From assembly GCF_003046175.1 (NCBI RefSeq), contig NZ_PZZM01000001.1, positions 4,977,001-5,041,000 of the forward strand: a DNA stretch of 64,000 nt. Reading direction: 5' to 3'. The translations under genes were made by a program, and so were the position numbers. The DNA is from Bosea sp. 124 (GTDB taxonomy: Bacteria > Pseudomonadota > Alphaproteobacteria > Rhizobiales > Beijerinckiaceae). Position 1 is the stretch's first letter. Each line of letters starts with the position of its first letter. Under the pieces are notes generated by a model. It was not told where the DNA came from and did no database searches. It saw only the letters and a program-made list of their open reading frames with translations. Below are positions 49,921-59,866 of the stretch, one piece after another.

Positions 49921-49945
49921 GGCAAGGCATCTGCCTTGCCTTTTT
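49921..49945 (+). terminator. Strong intrinsic terminator without an assigned plus-strand gene
   Basis: ggcaaggca (49921-49929) and tgccttgcc (49932-49940) pair perfectly and are followed on the plus strand by TTTTTCTTTTTCT. On the minus strand the trailing sequence is TTCTTTAAG, a weaker tract. It may therefore end an unannotated plus-strand transcript, or serve the minus-strand mce-ridA-DUF1467 unit as a weaker terminator. Confidence 0.75.
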
Positions 49946-50036
49946 CTTTTTCTGTTGTCCGTCGACCAACTGGTGATCCGCCCGAGACAGCGCAGCAGCC
50001 CGGACGATCCCGTTCCCTCGCCTGAACCAGCGCTGC

Positions 50037-50267
50037 CTAGAGATCGAACGTCGCCCAGACATACCAGACGATCGCGAAGACGACCGCGGCGATGACCGAG
50101 GTGATCAGCGCCTTGCGCAACAGGCCCGGCAAGGCGGGCGCCCCGGGCTCAGTGCCTTGCGTGATCTCACCCGTCTCCGACTGGCTGCGGACACCGAAGG
50201 GCAGGACGGCGAAGAGCACCGTCCACCAGATCACGAAATAGACGGCGAGTGCGCTGGCGACGGTCAT
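50037..50267 (-). CDS. DUF1467 family membrane protein
   Basis: The 76-residue product has two transmembrane helices (ALAVYFVIWWTVLFAVLPFG at the start and ALITSVIAAVVFAIVWYVW at the end) joined by a Gly/Glu/Pro-rich loop. The opening and layout fit DUF1467, a small protein family of alphaproteobacteria with no known function that usually lies between mce and proS. It overlaps ridA by four bases. Here proS is not next to it. Confidence 0.85.
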   Translation of the reverse strand: MTVASALAVYFVIWWTVLFAVLPFGVRSQSETGEITQGTEPGAPALPGLLRKALITSVIAAVVFAIVWYVWATFDL

Positions 50268-50677
50268 GCCCGCCGGTCCTTGGCCCCATCGTCCGCAAGA
50301 GCGATGCAGGAAAACGCGACGCGCGCCTGCGTCGGCACGCCGAAGCGCGCGGTATGCCGGGCGGGCAGCCCGCCTGGAAAATGCTTCACATATTCGGCGT
50401 TGCAGGCCGCGTAGTCGGCCGGGTCCGTGATCAGCATCGTCATCTGGACGACGCGGTCGAGAGCGCTGCCGGCCTCGGCGAGAATCCCGGCGATATGCGC
50501 CAGCGCATTGCGGACCTCGTCGGCCGGCGTCTCGCCGCGACGGATGCCCCGCGCCGGGTCATGGGGAGCCGAATGGCCGGACACGAAGACGAGCCCACCG
50601 GCCCGCGTCGCGGCGCTGAAAGGGCGCGGCGAGCCTGGCTCCGGCTGGCCGAAAAAGTTGATGTCGGGCGCAGCCAT
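50264..50677 (-). CDS. RidA family protein
   Basis: RidA-type proteins are small trimeric enzymes, many of which deaminate reactive enamine/imine intermediates. The 137-residue product has RAGGLVFVSGHSAPHDPA, DEVRNALAHIAGILAEAGSA and a C-terminal ARVAFSCIAL strand. The ATG at 50677 lies four bases after the mce stop codon, and homology begins there. The catalytic Arg usual near the C-terminus in active RidA is replaced by a VPTQARVAFSC context, so enzyme activity is not assured. Confidence 0.85.
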   Translation of the reverse strand: MAAPDINFFGQPEPGSPRPFSAATRAGGLVFVSGHSAPHDPARGIRRGETPADEVRNALAHIAGILAEAGSALDRVVQMTMLITDPADYAACNAEYVKHFPGGLPARHTARFGVPTQARVAFSCIALADDGAKDRRA

Positions 50678-50681
50678 GGTC

Positions 50682-51086
50682 TCAGGCCTGCTCGAGTTCG
50701 ACCAGCGTGCCGGTGAAGTCCTTCGGGTGCAGGAAGATGACCGGCTTGCCATGCGCGCCGATGCGCGGCTCGCCGCTGCCGAGCACACGTGCCCCCATCT
50801 CCTTCAGGCGATCGCGGGCAGCGATGATATCGTCGACCTCGTAGCAGATGTGGTGGATGCCGCCATCGGGATTGCGCTCGATGAACTTGCCGACCGGCGA
50901 GTCGGTCCCAAGCGGCTCCAGCAGCTCGACCTTGGTGTTCGGCAGCTCGACGAACACGACGGTGACGCCATGCTCCGGCTGCGGCAGGGGCTGGGAGACG
51001 TGCGCGCCCAGCGTGTCGCGATAGAGCGCGGTCGCCGCCGCGAGATCCTTCACGGCGATGGCAACGTGGTTGAGGCGTCCGATCAT
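50682..51086 (-). CDS. mce: Methylmalonyl-CoA epimerase
   Basis: It interconverts the (R) and (S) forms of methylmalonyl-CoA in propionate metabolism. The 134-residue VOC-fold product has the metal ligands in RLNHVAIAVKDL (His), VVFVELPNTKVELLEPLG (Glu), GIHHICYEVDD (His) and GTLVELEQA (Glu). Its position after rnj is conserved in Hyphomicrobiales. Cotranscribed with ridA. Confidence 0.94.
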   Translation of the reverse strand: MIGRLNHVAIAVKDLAAATALYRDTLGAHVSQPLPQPEHGVTVVFVELPNTKVELLEPLGTDSPVGKFIERNPDGGIHHICYEVDDIIAARDRLKEMGARVLGSGEPRIGAHGKPVIFLHPKDFTGTLVELEQA

Positions 51087-51117
51087 GCTTGCGCTCCCAT
51101 CTGGCTACCCGCCGATC

Positions 51118-52809
51118 CTAAACCTCGATCACCAGCGCATGCACCAGCGGCTTCTTGCCCCACTCCTCGTTGACGGCGCTGCGCAGGCCACGCTCGAGCG
51201 CATTGCGGAGCGCCTCGGGATCGCGGCGGCGGGCCTTGGGGATGCCGTCGATCAGTTCGGAGACGGCGTCCGCCACATATTCGTCGAAGCCGGTGCCGTC
51301 GCGCGTGTAGGGCGGCAGGCCGAGCACGGCGATCTCGGGATCACCCGCGAGCCCGCCCTTCTCGTCGATCGCAACCGCGACCGAGATCATGCCGACGAAG
51401 GACAGGCGGCGGCGCTCGGGAATCGTCTTCTCCAGGGCGTTCACCAGCAGGTGGCCGTCCTGATAGAGCCGGCCATGCGTGACCTCGTCGATCTTGCTGG
51501 CGCCCTCAGTCGAGATCGCGACGACATCGCCATTGCCGGCGCGGACCACAGTCTTGACGCCGAGCCCGCGCGCGAAGATCGCATGCTCGGACAGATGCAG
51601 GTCCTCGCCATGAGCGGGGATGACGATCTTCGGTTTCAGCCAACCATAGAGCCTGGCCATCTCCTCGCGGCGCGGATGGCCCGAGACATGGACGAGATGC
51701 GTCCTGTCCGTGATGATCTCGATATTGTCGCGGGCGAGCGCGTTCTGGATGGCGCCGACCGCCTTCTCATTGCCCGGAATGGTGCGCGAGGAGAAGATCA
51801 CGCGATCACCCGGCGTCAGCGTGATTTCCGGGTGGTCGTCAGAGGCAATGCGCGAGAGCGCGGCGCGCGGCTCGCCCTGGCTGCCGGTGAGGAGCGCCAC
51901 GACCTTGTCGCGCGGCAGATAGCCATAGGTATCGGCCGAGCGGAAGGCGGGGATGCCGTCGAGATAGCCGCATTCGCGCGCGACGTCGATGACGCGGTCC
52001 ATGGCGCGGCCGACGACGACGACCTCGCGCTGATCCGCCATCGCGGCCTCAGCCACGGCCCGCAGGCGCGCAACGTTGGAGGCGAAGGTGGTGACGGCGA
52101 CGCGGCCCGGGGCCGAACGGACCAGTTCCTTGAGCTTCGCTGCGACCTCCGCCTCGCTCGGCGAGGTGCCGTCGCGCATAACATTGGTCGAGTCGCAGAT
52201 CAGCGCCAGCACGCCCTCGTCGCCGAGTTCGCGCAGCCGCTTCTCGTCGGTCGGCAGGCCGACCTGCGGGGTCGGATCGATCTTCCAGTCGCCGGTATGG
52301 ATGACGAGGCCGACCGGCGTACGGATGGCGAGCGCGTTCGATTCGGGGATGGAGTGGGCGACCGGCACGAATTCGATGTCGAAGGGGCCGAGCGTCACGC
52401 GCCCGCCCTGGGCGACGACATGCATCGGCACCTTGGGCGCGCCCGGCTCCGACAGGCGGCGCGTGGCGAGAAGACCGGCGGCGAAGCGCGTGCAATAGAC
52501 CGGCGCGCGCAGGGACGGCCAGAGCGCTGCGAGCGCGCCGATATGGTCCTCATGGGCATGGGTGATGATGATGCCCAGCAGGTTCGCGCGTTCCTCGATG
52601 ATGTAGCGCAGATCCGGCAGCACGATATCGACGCCCGGCGCTTCAGGGCCAGCAAAGGAGAGGCCGCAATCGACCAGGATCCATTTCCGCCGACCTTCCG
52701 GGCCGAAGCCGTAGAGGGCGGCGTTCATGCCGATCTCGCCGAGGCCGCCAAGAGGAACGAAAACGAGCTGGTCTTTGGAACGGGTCACGAAGAATCCTGA
52801 CTGGGACAA
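51118..52809 (-). CDS. rnj: Ribonuclease J
   Basis: RNase J is a metallo-beta-lactamase/beta-CASP RNase with endo- and 5'-exonuclease activity, used in rRNA and mRNA processing in alphaproteobacteria. The 563-residue product has the HxHxDH motif ITHAHEDHIGAL (His84, His86, Asp88, His89), the beta-CASP signature in GSQGEPRAALSRIA and HVSGHPRREEMARL, and a C-terminal domain. The start at 52809 gives the normal N-terminus. It lies between birA and mce. Confidence 0.94.
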   Translation of the reverse strand: MSQSGFFVTRSKDQLVFVPLGGLGEIGMNAALYGFGPEGRRKWILVDCGLSFAGPEAPGVDIVLPDLRYIIEERANLLGIIITHAHEDHIGALAALWPSLRAPVYCTRFAAGLLATRRLSEPGAPKVPMHVVAQGGRVTLGPFDIEFVPVAHSIPESNALAIRTPVGLVIHTGDWKIDPTPQVGLPTDEKRLRELGDEGVLALICDSTNVMRDGTSPSEAEVAAKLKELVRSAPGRVAVTTFASNVARLRAVAEAAMADQREVVVVGRAMDRVIDVARECGYLDGIPAFRSADTYGYLPRDKVVALLTGSQGEPRAALSRIASDDHPEITLTPGDRVIFSSRTIPGNEKAVGAIQNALARDNIEIITDRTHLVHVSGHPRREEMARLYGWLKPKIVIPAHGEDLHLSEHAIFARGLGVKTVVRAGNGDVVAISTEGASKIDEVTHGRLYQDGHLLVNALEKTIPERRRLSFVGMISVAVAIDEKGGLAGDPEIAVLGLPPYTRDGTGFDEYVADAVSELIDGIPKARRRDPEALRNALERGLRSAVNEEWGKKPLVHALVIEV

Positions 52810-52942
52810 TGGGCGCGCGGACGCCGGATGTGAGCGGGAGCCCTACCACGCCGGGCAGCAGGTCTCCATAGCGGGTTGGCTGGGTGGATCACCCCTTTTC
52901 CCGCAGCCCTCCCCTTCAAGATGCGGGCTTGCGGCCGGCTTC

Positions 52943-53734
52943 TCAGGATGAGGGCCGAGGGTCGGGAGAGGCTCCGAAAAAGAGATCGCCCGCATCGAAC
53001 GGGCGGATGCCGGCCGGGGTTTCGAGCAGGAGCCGCCCGGTCGGATCGATGCCGGCAAAGACGCCGCTGACCGCTCCGTCAGGAGGCCTGATCGTGATGG
53101 TCTGGCCAAGGAAGGCGGCACGTTCGAGCCAGGCCTGCCGGATCGAGCCGAAGCCACCCGCGGCCTGCCATGTCGCGAAGCGGACGGCCCAGGCGTCGCC
53201 GAGCGCGACCAGCATGGCCTCGATCGTCGCGGCCGGGGCATGCGCCTGCAGGAAATCAGCCGGATAGGGTGTCCCCTGCGCGCAGGAGGCGATGTTGACG
53301 CCCAGCCCGATGACGACGCTGAACTGCCCTGCCCGGCTCTCGCCTTCGAGCAGCAGTCCGGAGCATTTGGCACCGTGGATCAGGAGGTCGTTCGGCCATT
53401 TCAGCGCCAGCCGCGGCGCCGCGAGACCCGTCACCCTGGCGGCTGCGTCATGCAGGGCGAGCCCAGCGACGAAGCCGAGTTGCGGAGCGAGCACCGGCTC
53501 GCAGGGCGCGACCAGCAGCAGGCTGGCGTAGAGATTGCCGGGCGGCGAGGTCCATTGCCGACCATGACGGCCGCGGCCGGCATTCTGGCTGCGGGCGACG
53601 ATCCAGAGCTTGCCGGTATCGCCCTGGGCGAGCGCGCGGCGCGCCTCCTCCATGGTCGAGCCGACCTCGTCTCGGACGATCAGCCGGTAGCCGGCGGCGC
53701 GGGCGGACTCACCGAGCACGGCGCGACCGATCAT
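52943..53734 (-). CDS. birA: Biotin-[acetyl-CoA-carboxylase] ligase
   Basis: It attaches biotin to the carrier protein of acetyl-CoA carboxylase. The 263-residue product has the ATP/biotin loop GRGRHGRQWTSPPGNLYASL and RLALKWPNDLLIHGAK, plus a small C-terminal domain. It lacks the N-terminal helix-turn-helix of E. coli BirA, so it is a class I ligase and not a repressor. The ATG at 53734 begins the conserved part. It lies between nuoN and rnj, the usual position. Confidence 0.93.
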   Translation of the reverse strand: MIGRAVLGESARAAGYRLIVRDEVGSTMEEARRALAQGDTGKLWIVARSQNAGRGRHGRQWTSPPGNLYASLLLVAPCEPVLAPQLGFVAGLALHDAAARVTGLAAPRLALKWPNDLLIHGAKCSGLLLEGESRAGQFSVVIGLGVNIASCAQGTPYPADFLQAHAPAATIEAMLVALGDAWAVRFATWQAAGGFGSIRQAWLERAAFLGQTITIRPPDGAVSGVFAGIDPTGRLLLETPAGIRPFDAGDLFFGASPDPRPSS

Positions 53735-53775
53735 TCTCGGGCGATGCGAAGCACAGCCCCAAGAACGTCTGGCAG

Positions 53776-53805
53776 GAGATGCTCGGGTCAGGCCCGAGCA
53801 TGACG
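53776..53805. repeat. Palindromic intergenic repeat, copy 2
   Basis: It is identical over 30 bases to 44330-44359, with a perfect 9-bp stem around TCAGG. It lies between nuoN and birA. Unrelated flanks at the two sites show that the repeat unit is about 30-35 bases. Confidence 0.8.
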
Positions 53806-53816
53806 CGCTTGCGCAC

Positions 53817-55244
53817 TCAGAACAGCGACTTCGCCGCAGCCGCAGCCGAATTGAGCAGCGGCGCGGGCAGAAGCGAGAGCGCCAGTACGAAGAGCGCCGA
53901 TACCAGCAGCACGGCACGCACGCCGAGATCGCCCTTCTCGAAGGCGGGCTTCGCATCGTCGAAATACATCACCTTGACGAGGCGCAGGTAGTAATAGGCA
54001 CCGACCACGCTGGTGACGACGCCGATGACGGCCAGCACATAGAGCTTTGCGTCGATCGCGGCCAGGAAGACGTAGAACTTCGCCCAGAAGCCGGCCAGCG
54101 GCGGGATGCCGGCGAGCGAAAACATCATCATCGACAGCGCGAAGGCCATCCACGGGTTGGTCCGCGACAGGCCCGCGAGCTCCGAGATGTCCTCGACCGC
54201 CTTGCCGTCGCGGCGCATCAGCAACACGCAGGCGAAGGCGCCGAGCGTCGTCGCGAGATAGATCGCCATGTAGACGAGCACGCCCTGCACGCCACCCGCG
54301 GTGCCGGCCGCGAGGCCGACCAGCGCATAGCCCATATTCGCGATCGAGGAATAGGCCAGCAGGCGCTTGATGTTGCTCTGGCCGATCGCGGCGAAAGCGC
54401 CCAGGGCCATCGAGGCGATCGAGATGAAGACGACGATCTGCTGCCATTCATGCAGCGCGCCCGGGAAGGCGCCGACGAAGATGCGTACGACCATCGCCAT
54501 CGCCGCCATCTTGGGGGCGGAGGCGAAGAAGGCGGCGACCGGGGTCGGCGCACCCTCATAGACGTCGGGCGTCCACATGTGGAACGGCACCGCGGAAATC
54601 TTGAACGCCACGCCGGCGGCGATGAAGACGATGCCGAAGATCAGGCCAATGCCGGGATGTCCGTGCTGCACGGCGGCCGCGATGCCCGGATAGGTCACCG
54701 TCCCGGTGAAGCCATAGACCAGCGAGGCGCCATAGAGCAGCATCCCTGAGGAGAGCGCGCCGAGGACGAAGTATTTCAGGCCGGCTTCCGTCGACTTGGC
54801 GTTGTCGCGGTCGAAGGCGGCGACGACATAGAGCGCCAGCGACTGCAGTTCGAGGCCGACATAGAGGCTGATGAGATCGTTCGCCGAGATCATCATCATC
54901 ATGCCGATGGTGGCGAGGACGACGAGGATCGGGAACTCGAAGCGCATCGAGCCGTCGCGGCGCAAGCTGTCCGACGAGAGCAGGATCGCAGCCGCGGCGC
55001 CGAGCAGTGTCAGCACCTTGAAGAAGCGGGCGAAGCTGTCGACGACGAAACCGTCGTTGAAGGTCAGCACCTTGCCCTGGCCCGAGAGCACCAGCACGAG
55101 CGTCAGCGCAAACAGCGCCAGCGCCACGCCTTCGAGCAGGCGCGTCGCGCGCTCGCCCCGGATCGCGCCAACAAGCACCATCGCGATGGCGCCGAGGCTA
55201 AGGATGATTTCCGGAAGCGCCGGGCCGAGAGCGGGCAGAGCCAT
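53817..55244 (-). CDS. nuoN: NADH-quinone oxidoreductase subunit N
   Basis: NuoN is one of three antiporter-like proton-pumping subunits in the membrane arm of complex I. The 475-residue product has about 14 transmembrane helices, with the conserved Glu in [20 protein letters not shown] and Lys in [20 protein letters not shown]. The ATG at 55244 begins [20 protein letters not shown]; longer frames run into nuoM on another frame. It is the last gene of the nuo operon. Confidence 0.95.
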   Translation of the reverse strand: MALPALGPALPEIILSLGAIAMVLVGAIRGERATRLLEGVALALFALTLVLVLSGQGKVLTFNDGFVVDSFARFFKVLTLLGAAAAILLSSDSLRRDGSMRFEFPILVVLATIGMMMMISANDLISLYVGLELQSLALYVVAAFDRDNAKSTEAGLKYFVLGALSSGMLLYGASLVYGFTGTVTYPGIAAAVQHGHPGIGLIFGIVFIAAGVAFKISAVPFHMWTPDVYEGAPTPVAAFFASAPKMAAMAMVVRIFVGAFPGALHEWQQIVVFISIASMALGAFAAIGQSNIKRLLAYSSIANMGYALVGLAAGTAGGVQGVLVYMAIYLATTLGAFACVLLMRRDGKAVEDISELAGLSRTNPWMAFALSMMMFSLAGIPPLAGFWAKFYVFLAAIDAKLYVLAVIGVVTSVVGAYYYLRLVKVMYFDDAKPAFEKGDLGVRAVLLVSALFVLALSLLPAPLLNSAAAAAKSLF

Positions 55245-55255
55245 CCTGCGAGACC

Positions 55256-56770
55256 TTACTGAATAGCCAGCATCGCCGTTTTCGCGGCGGTGAGTGCGGC
55301 CTGATAGTTCTTGATGAGGGCTTCGGTCGGCGCGGCGAAGGCGTCGAGGATCGTGCCCGGACGGATGCCGTACCAGATCGTCAGCAGCACCAGCGGGGCG
55401 AGGATCACCATCTCGCGGCGGTCGAGATCCATGATGTCCTTGAGCTCGGGCTTGACCAACTCGCCGAAGACGACGCGGCGATAGAGCCAGAGCGCATAGC
55501 CGGCAGAGAGGATGACGCCCGAGGATGCGATGAAGGCGACCCAGGGGTTGGCCTTGAAGGCGCCCATCAGCGTCAGGAACTCGCCGACGAAGCCTGCCGT
55601 GCCGGGCAGGCCGACATTGGCCATGGTGAAGACCATGAACACCACGGCGTAGATCGGCATCCGGTTGACCAGCCCGCCATAGGCGGAAATCTCGCGGGTG
55701 TGCATGCGGTCGTAGATGACGCCGACGCAAAGGAAGAGCGCGCCCGAGACCAGCCCGTGGCTGACCATCTGGAACATCGCGCCCTGGATGCCCTGCGTCG
55801 TCAGCGTGAACAGGCCCATCGTGACGAAGCCCATATGGGCGACCGACGAGTAGGCGATCAGCTTCTTAATGTCCTCCTGCATCAGCGCCACCAGCGACGT
55901 GTAGACGATGGCGATGACGGAGAGCGCGAAGACGAAGGAGGCGAAATACTGCGACGCCTCCGGGAACATCGGGATCGAGAAGCGGATGAAGCCGTAGCCG
56001 CCCATCTTCAGCATGATCGCCGCCAGCACGACGGAACCGGCGGTCGGCGCCTCGACGTGGGCATCGGGCAGCCAGGTGTGGACCGGCCACATCGGCATCT
56101 TCACCGCGAAGGAGGCGAAGAAGGCGAGCCAGAGCCAGGTCTGCATGCCGGACGGGAACTTGTGCGCCAGCAGCGTCGGGATGTCGGTGGTGCCGGCATT
56201 CCAATACATCGCCATCAGCGCGAGCAGCAGCAAGACCGAGCCAAGCAGCGTGTAGAGGAAGAACTTGTAGGAGGCGTAGACGCGCCGCTTGCCGCCCCAG
56301 ATGCCGATGATCAGGAACATCGGGATCAGGCCACCCTCGAAGAAGAGGTAGAACAGCACGAGATCGAGCGCCACAAAGACGCCGATCATCAGCGTCTCCA
56401 GGATCAGGAACGCGACCATGTATTCGCGCACCCGCTTCGTGATCGAGTGCCAGGACGCCAGGATGCAGAACGGCATCAGGAAGGCGGTCAGCACCACGAA
56501 GGGGAAGGAGAAGCCGTCGACGCCGAGCTTGAACTTGATCGCGTCCGAAACCCAGGCATGGGTCTCGACCATCTGGAAGCCGGGATTGGCCGGATCGAAC
56601 TGCGCCCAGGCGACACAGGCCAGAACGAAGGTCGCGATCGTCGCGGCGAGCGCCGCATAGCGCGCATTGGAGTCGACCGAGGCCTCGTCGCCGCGCTGCG
56701 CCAGGATAAAGGCCGCACCGACCAGCGGCAGGACGAGAAGACCGGTGAGGATACCGAAGCCGAACATCAT
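55256..56770 (-). CDS. nuoM: NADH-quinone oxidoreductase subunit M
   Basis: NuoM is an antiporter-like membrane subunit of complex I. The 504-residue product has about 14 helices, with the conserved Glu in [20 protein letters not shown] and the Lys/His region [20 protein letters not shown]. It lies eleven bases before nuoN and one base after nuoL, in one transcript. Confidence 0.96.
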   Translation of the reverse strand: MMFGFGILTGLLVLPLVGAAFILAQRGDEASVDSNARYAALAATIATFVLACVAWAQFDPANPGFQMVETHAWVSDAIKFKLGVDGFSFPFVVLTAFLMPFCILASWHSITKRVREYMVAFLILETLMIGVFVALDLVLFYLFFEGGLIPMFLIIGIWGGKRRVYASYKFFLYTLLGSVLLLLALMAMYWNAGTTDIPTLLAHKFPSGMQTWLWLAFFASFAVKMPMWPVHTWLPDAHVEAPTAGSVVLAAIMLKMGGYGFIRFSIPMFPEASQYFASFVFALSVIAIVYTSLVALMQEDIKKLIAYSSVAHMGFVTMGLFTLTTQGIQGAMFQMVSHGLVSGALFLCVGVIYDRMHTREISAYGGLVNRMPIYAVVFMVFTMANVGLPGTAGFVGEFLTLMGAFKANPWVAFIASSGVILSAGYALWLYRRVVFGELVKPELKDIMDLDRREMVILAPLVLLTIWYGIRPGTILDAFAAPTEALIKNYQAALTAAKTAMLAIQ

Positions 56771-56771
56771 C

Positions 56772-58781
56772 TCACCCGCGCGCCAAGAGATACCAGGTCA
56801 CGAAGCCTGCGACGCCGATCAGCATGGCGAAGGCGTAGTGATAGACATAGCCGGTCTGGAGCCGGACGACCCGGTTGGTCACGTCCACGATGCGCGCGGA
56901 GACACCATCGGGGCCCATACCGTCGATGACGAAGCCGTCGCCTTTCTTCCAGAGGAATTTCCCGATCCACATCGCCGGCTTCACAAAGAGGAAGTCGTAG
57001 ATCTCGTCGAAATACCACTTGTTGAGCAGGAAATTGTAGAGGACCGGGTTCGCAGCAGCGAGCTTGCCGGGAACATCCGGGCGCAGGACGTACATGTAGA
57101 GCGAGACCAGGAAGCCCAGCACCATCGCGATGAAGGGCGACGCGATCACCCAGCCCGGAACCTCGTGCATCTCGTGCAGGATGTGGTTGTCCTTGCCGGT
57201 GAACAGCGCGGCCTTCCAGAAGTGCTCGTAGTTATGGCCGATGAACGCCTCCTTGAAGGCGAAGCCGGCAGCGACCGCGCCCAGCGAGAGCACGGCGAGC
57301 GGGATCAGCATCACCAGCGGGCTCTCATGCGGCATGTGGTCATGGCCATGGCCGTGATGATCGTCATGGGCATGCGCTGCATGGGCGTGGTCGTCGTGAC
57401 CGTGTGCGGCATGAGCATCCGCACTCCAGCGCGGCTTGCCCTCGAAGGTCATGAAATACAGCCGCCAGGAATAGAAGGAGGTGAAGCAGGCAGCCACCAC
57501 CAGCAGCACGAAGGCATAGGAGGCGGCGAAGCCCTTGTGCGCGACTGCGGCATAGGCGCTCTCGATGATCGCGTCCTTGGAGAAATAGCCGGCGAAGAGC
57601 GGGAATCCGGTCAAGGCCAGCGTACCGATCGTCATGGCAGCCGCCGTCAGCGGGATGTGCTTGCGCAGGCCGCCCATGTTCCGCATGTCCTGCTCGTGAT
57701 GCATCGCATGGATGACGGAGCCAGCACCCAGGAACAGCAGCGCCTTGAAGAAGGCGTGGGTGAAGAGATGGAAGATGCCGGAGGAATAGGCTCCAACGCC
57801 CAGCGCCACGAACATGTAGCCGAGCTGCGAGCAGGTCGAATAGGCGATGACGCGCTTGATGTCGTTCTGAACGAGGCCGACCGTCGCGGCGAAGAAGGCG
57901 GTGGTCGCGCCGATGACGATGACAACTGTCAGGGCGACGGGCGCATATTCGAAGATCGGCGAGAGCCTCGCCACCATGAAGACGCCGGCGGTGACCATGG
58001 TCGCGGCATGGATCAGGGCCGAGACCGGGGTCGGGCCTTCCATCGCGTCCGGCAGCCAGGTGTGCAGCAGGAACTGCGCCGACTTGCCCATGGCGCCCAT
58101 GAACAGCAGCAGCGCGGTCAGCGTCAGCGCGTTCCAGTCATAGCCGAGGAAACGGAAGCTGCGCTCGGTGAGGCCGGCGATCTGCGGGAAGATGCTTTCG
58201 AAGCCGACCGAGCCCGTCAGCACGAAGACCATGAAGATGCCGAGCAGGAAGCCGAAATCGCCGACGCGGTTGACGATGAAGGCCTTCATCGCCGCGGCAC
58301 AGGCGGAGGGCTTCTGATACCAGAAGCCGATCAGCAGATAGGAGGCGAGGCCGACGCCTTCCCAGCCGAAGAACATCTGCACCAGGTTGTCGGCCGTCAC
58401 CAGCATCAGCATGGCGAAGGTGAAGAGCGACAGATAGGCGAAGAAGCGCGGCCGATGCGGATCCTCGTGCATGTAGCCGATCGAATAGAGATGCACGAGC
58501 GACGAGACGGTGTTGACGACGACCAGCATCACCACGGTCAGCGTGTCGATGCGGAACGCCCAGTCGACCCGCAGGTCGCCGGAGGCCAGCCAGGTCGCGA
58601 TCTGAACGCGCGTCGTGCCGGCGCCGAAGCCGACCTGGAAGAAGGCGACCCAGGACAGAACGGCCGAGACGACCAGAAGCGAGGTGGTGACGATCTCCGA
58701 GCCGCGCGCGCCGATCAGCCGGCCGAAGAGGCCGGCGATCAGGAAGCCGATCAGGGGGAGGAAGACGATCGCGTGATACAT
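56772..58781 (-). CDS. nuoL: NADH-quinone oxidoreductase subunit L, with His-rich loop
   Basis: NuoL is the distal antiporter-like subunit with the long lateral helix that braces the membrane arm. The 669-residue product has the usual core ([39 protein letters not shown]). About residues 453-485 form a loop in which roughly every second residue is His, with Asp and Ala between ([20 protein letters not shown]). The loop lies before the C-terminal lateral helix and could bind metal. Confidence 0.95.
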   Translation of the reverse strand: MYHAIVFLPLIGFLIAGLFGRLIGARGSEIVTTSLLVVSAVLSWVAFFQVGFGAGTTRVQIATWLASGDLRVDWAFRIDTLTVVMLVVVNTVSSLVHLYSIGYMHEDPHRPRFFAYLSLFTFAMLMLVTADNLVQMFFGWEGVGLASYLLIGFWYQKPSACAAAMKAFIVNRVGDFGFLLGIFMVFVLTGSVGFESIFPQIAGLTERSFRFLGYDWNALTLTALLLFMGAMGKSAQFLLHTWLPDAMEGPTPVSALIHAATMVTAGVFMVARLSPIFEYAPVALTVVIVIGATTAFFAATVGLVQNDIKRVIAYSTCSQLGYMFVALGVGAYSSGIFHLFTHAFFKALLFLGAGSVIHAMHHEQDMRNMGGLRKHIPLTAAAMTIGTLALTGFPLFAGYFSKDAIIESAYAAVAHKGFAASYAFVLLVVAACFTSFYSWRLYFMTFEGKPRWSADAHAAHGHDDHAHAAHAHDDHHGHGHDHMPHESPLVMLIPLAVLSLGAVAAGFAFKEAFIGHNYEHFWKAALFTGKDNHILHEMHEVPGWVIASPFIAMVLGFLVSLYMYVLRPDVPGKLAAANPVLYNFLLNKWYFDEIYDFLFVKPAMWIGKFLWKKGDGFVIDGMGPDGVSARIVDVTNRVVRLQTGYVYHYAFAMLIGVAGFVTWYLLARG

Positions 58782-58807
58782 CGGGCGGTTCCGGGCGCGT
58801 GCGCGCC

Positions 58808-59113
58808 TCAGCCTTTCATCATGTTGATGTCTTCCACCGCGATCGTGCCGCGGTTGCGGAAGTAAACGACGAGAATGGCGAGCCCGATCGCAGCCTCGGC
58901 CGCCGCGACCGTCAGCACGAGCAGGGCGAAGACCTGGCCGACGATGTCGTTGAGGAAAGCCGAGAAGGCGACGAAGTTCAGGTTCACCGAGAGCAGGATG
59001 AGCTCGATCGACATCAGGATGACGATGACGTTCTTGCGGTTGATGAAGATGCCGAGGACGCCGAGCGTGAAAAGGATCGCGCCGACGGCGAGGTAATGGC
59101 CAAGTCCGATCAT
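58808..59113 (-). CDS. nuoK: NADH-quinone oxidoreductase subunit K
   Basis: NuoK is a small three-helix membrane subunit of complex I. The 101-residue product carries the conserved Glu residues in [20 protein letters not shown] and [14 protein letters not shown]. Its ATG shares one base with the nuoJ stop (TGATG). Confidence 0.96.
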   Translation of the reverse strand: MIGLGHYLAVGAILFTLGVLGIFINRKNVIVILMSIELILLSVNLNFVAFSAFLNDIVGQVFALLVLTVAAAEAAIGLAILVVYFRNRGTIAVEDINMMKG

Positions 59114-59736
59114 CAGACCGTCTCCTCCGGCAGGGCGGCGCCGGAGGGCACCTTCTTGACGTCCATCGCGGTCGCCTTGGTGCGCGCGTTCTGCACCACG
59201 ATATCCTGGCGCTTGATGCCGACGCGCTCGCGCAGCGTCAGCACGATCGCGCCGATCATGGCGACGAGCAGGACGAGCCCGGCCGCCTGGAAGTAGTAGA
59301 CATACTGGGTGTAGAGCACCCGCCCGAGCGCCTCGGTGTTGGTGATGTCGGCGGGGATCGCCGCGACCGGCGCCTTGACGATCTGCGGGTCGATGACCCA
59401 GGCGCCGACGATGAGCAGCAACTCGACCGCGAAGATCAGCCCGATCAGCGCCCCGATCGGCAGGTAGTTCAGGAAGCCCTGGCGAAACTCGGCGAAATCG
59501 ACGTCGAGCATCATCACCACGAAGAGGAAGAGCACCGCGACCGCGCCGACATAGACGACGATCAGCAGCATCGCCAGGAACTCGGCCCCGAGCAGCAGGA
59601 ACAATCCCGCCGCATTGACGAAGGCCAAGATCAGGAAGAGCACCGAGTGAACGGGGTTGCGCGAAGCCACCACCATGAACGCCGAAGCGACGGTGATGCC
59701 TGCGAACAGATAGAAGAAAGCCGCTGCGGCATTCAT
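59113..59736 (-). CDS. nuoJ: NADH-quinone oxidoreductase subunit J
   Basis: NuoJ is a membrane subunit at the junction with the peripheral arm. The 207-residue product has five hydrophobic helices, including [20 protein letters not shown] and the pi-bulge helix with [20 protein letters not shown], and a hydrophilic C-terminal tail. It precedes nuoK with a one-base overlap and follows nuoI by about 130 bases. Confidence 0.95.
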   Translation of the reverse strand: MNAAAAFFYLFAGITVASAFMVVASRNPVHSVLFLILAFVNAAGLFLLLGAEFLAMLLIVVYVGAVAVLFLFVVMMLDVDFAEFRQGFLNYLPIGALIGLIFAVELLLIVGAWVIDPQIVKAPVAAIPADITNTEALGRVLYTQYVYYFQAAGLVLLVAMIGAIVLTLRERVGIKRQDIVVQNARTKATAMDVKKVPSGAALPEETV

Positions 59737-59866
59737 CTCGGTCAGCCTTTCCGCCCCTGCGGGCGGCTCTCGTTTTCAATCACGCCCGACTCTCGTGGGG
59801 CGCAGTTTGGAGCGTCTATAGTCAGGGCAGCAGCAGCGGACAACCGCGCGACGGCCCCCGTCGCCT

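Larger units (their letters stand above)
49589..50036. other. 448-base intergenic region with palindrome and orphan terminator
   Basis: This is the largest gap in the window. It contains a 16-base palindrome at 49700-49715, an AT-rich patch at 49716-49760, the string ctagtatacgag near 49857-49868, and a strong terminator at 49921-49945 oriented best for the plus strand. No plus-strand protein gene lies upstream of that terminator for over 5 kb. Short frames in the gap have no ribosome site. A small RNA ending at the terminator is possible. Confidence 0.5.

Noticed and set aside
53817-55730. Possible nuoN fusion to an upstream open frame
   Set aside because: The frame before 55244 overlaps nuoM in another frame and is Arg/His-rich without homology. 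Normal NuoN begins at 55244.
56667-58865. A 732-codon plus-strand frame antisense to nuoL
   Set aside because: Its His/Asp/Glu-rich translation is the complement of hydrophobic NuoL codons; there is no ribosome site or motif.
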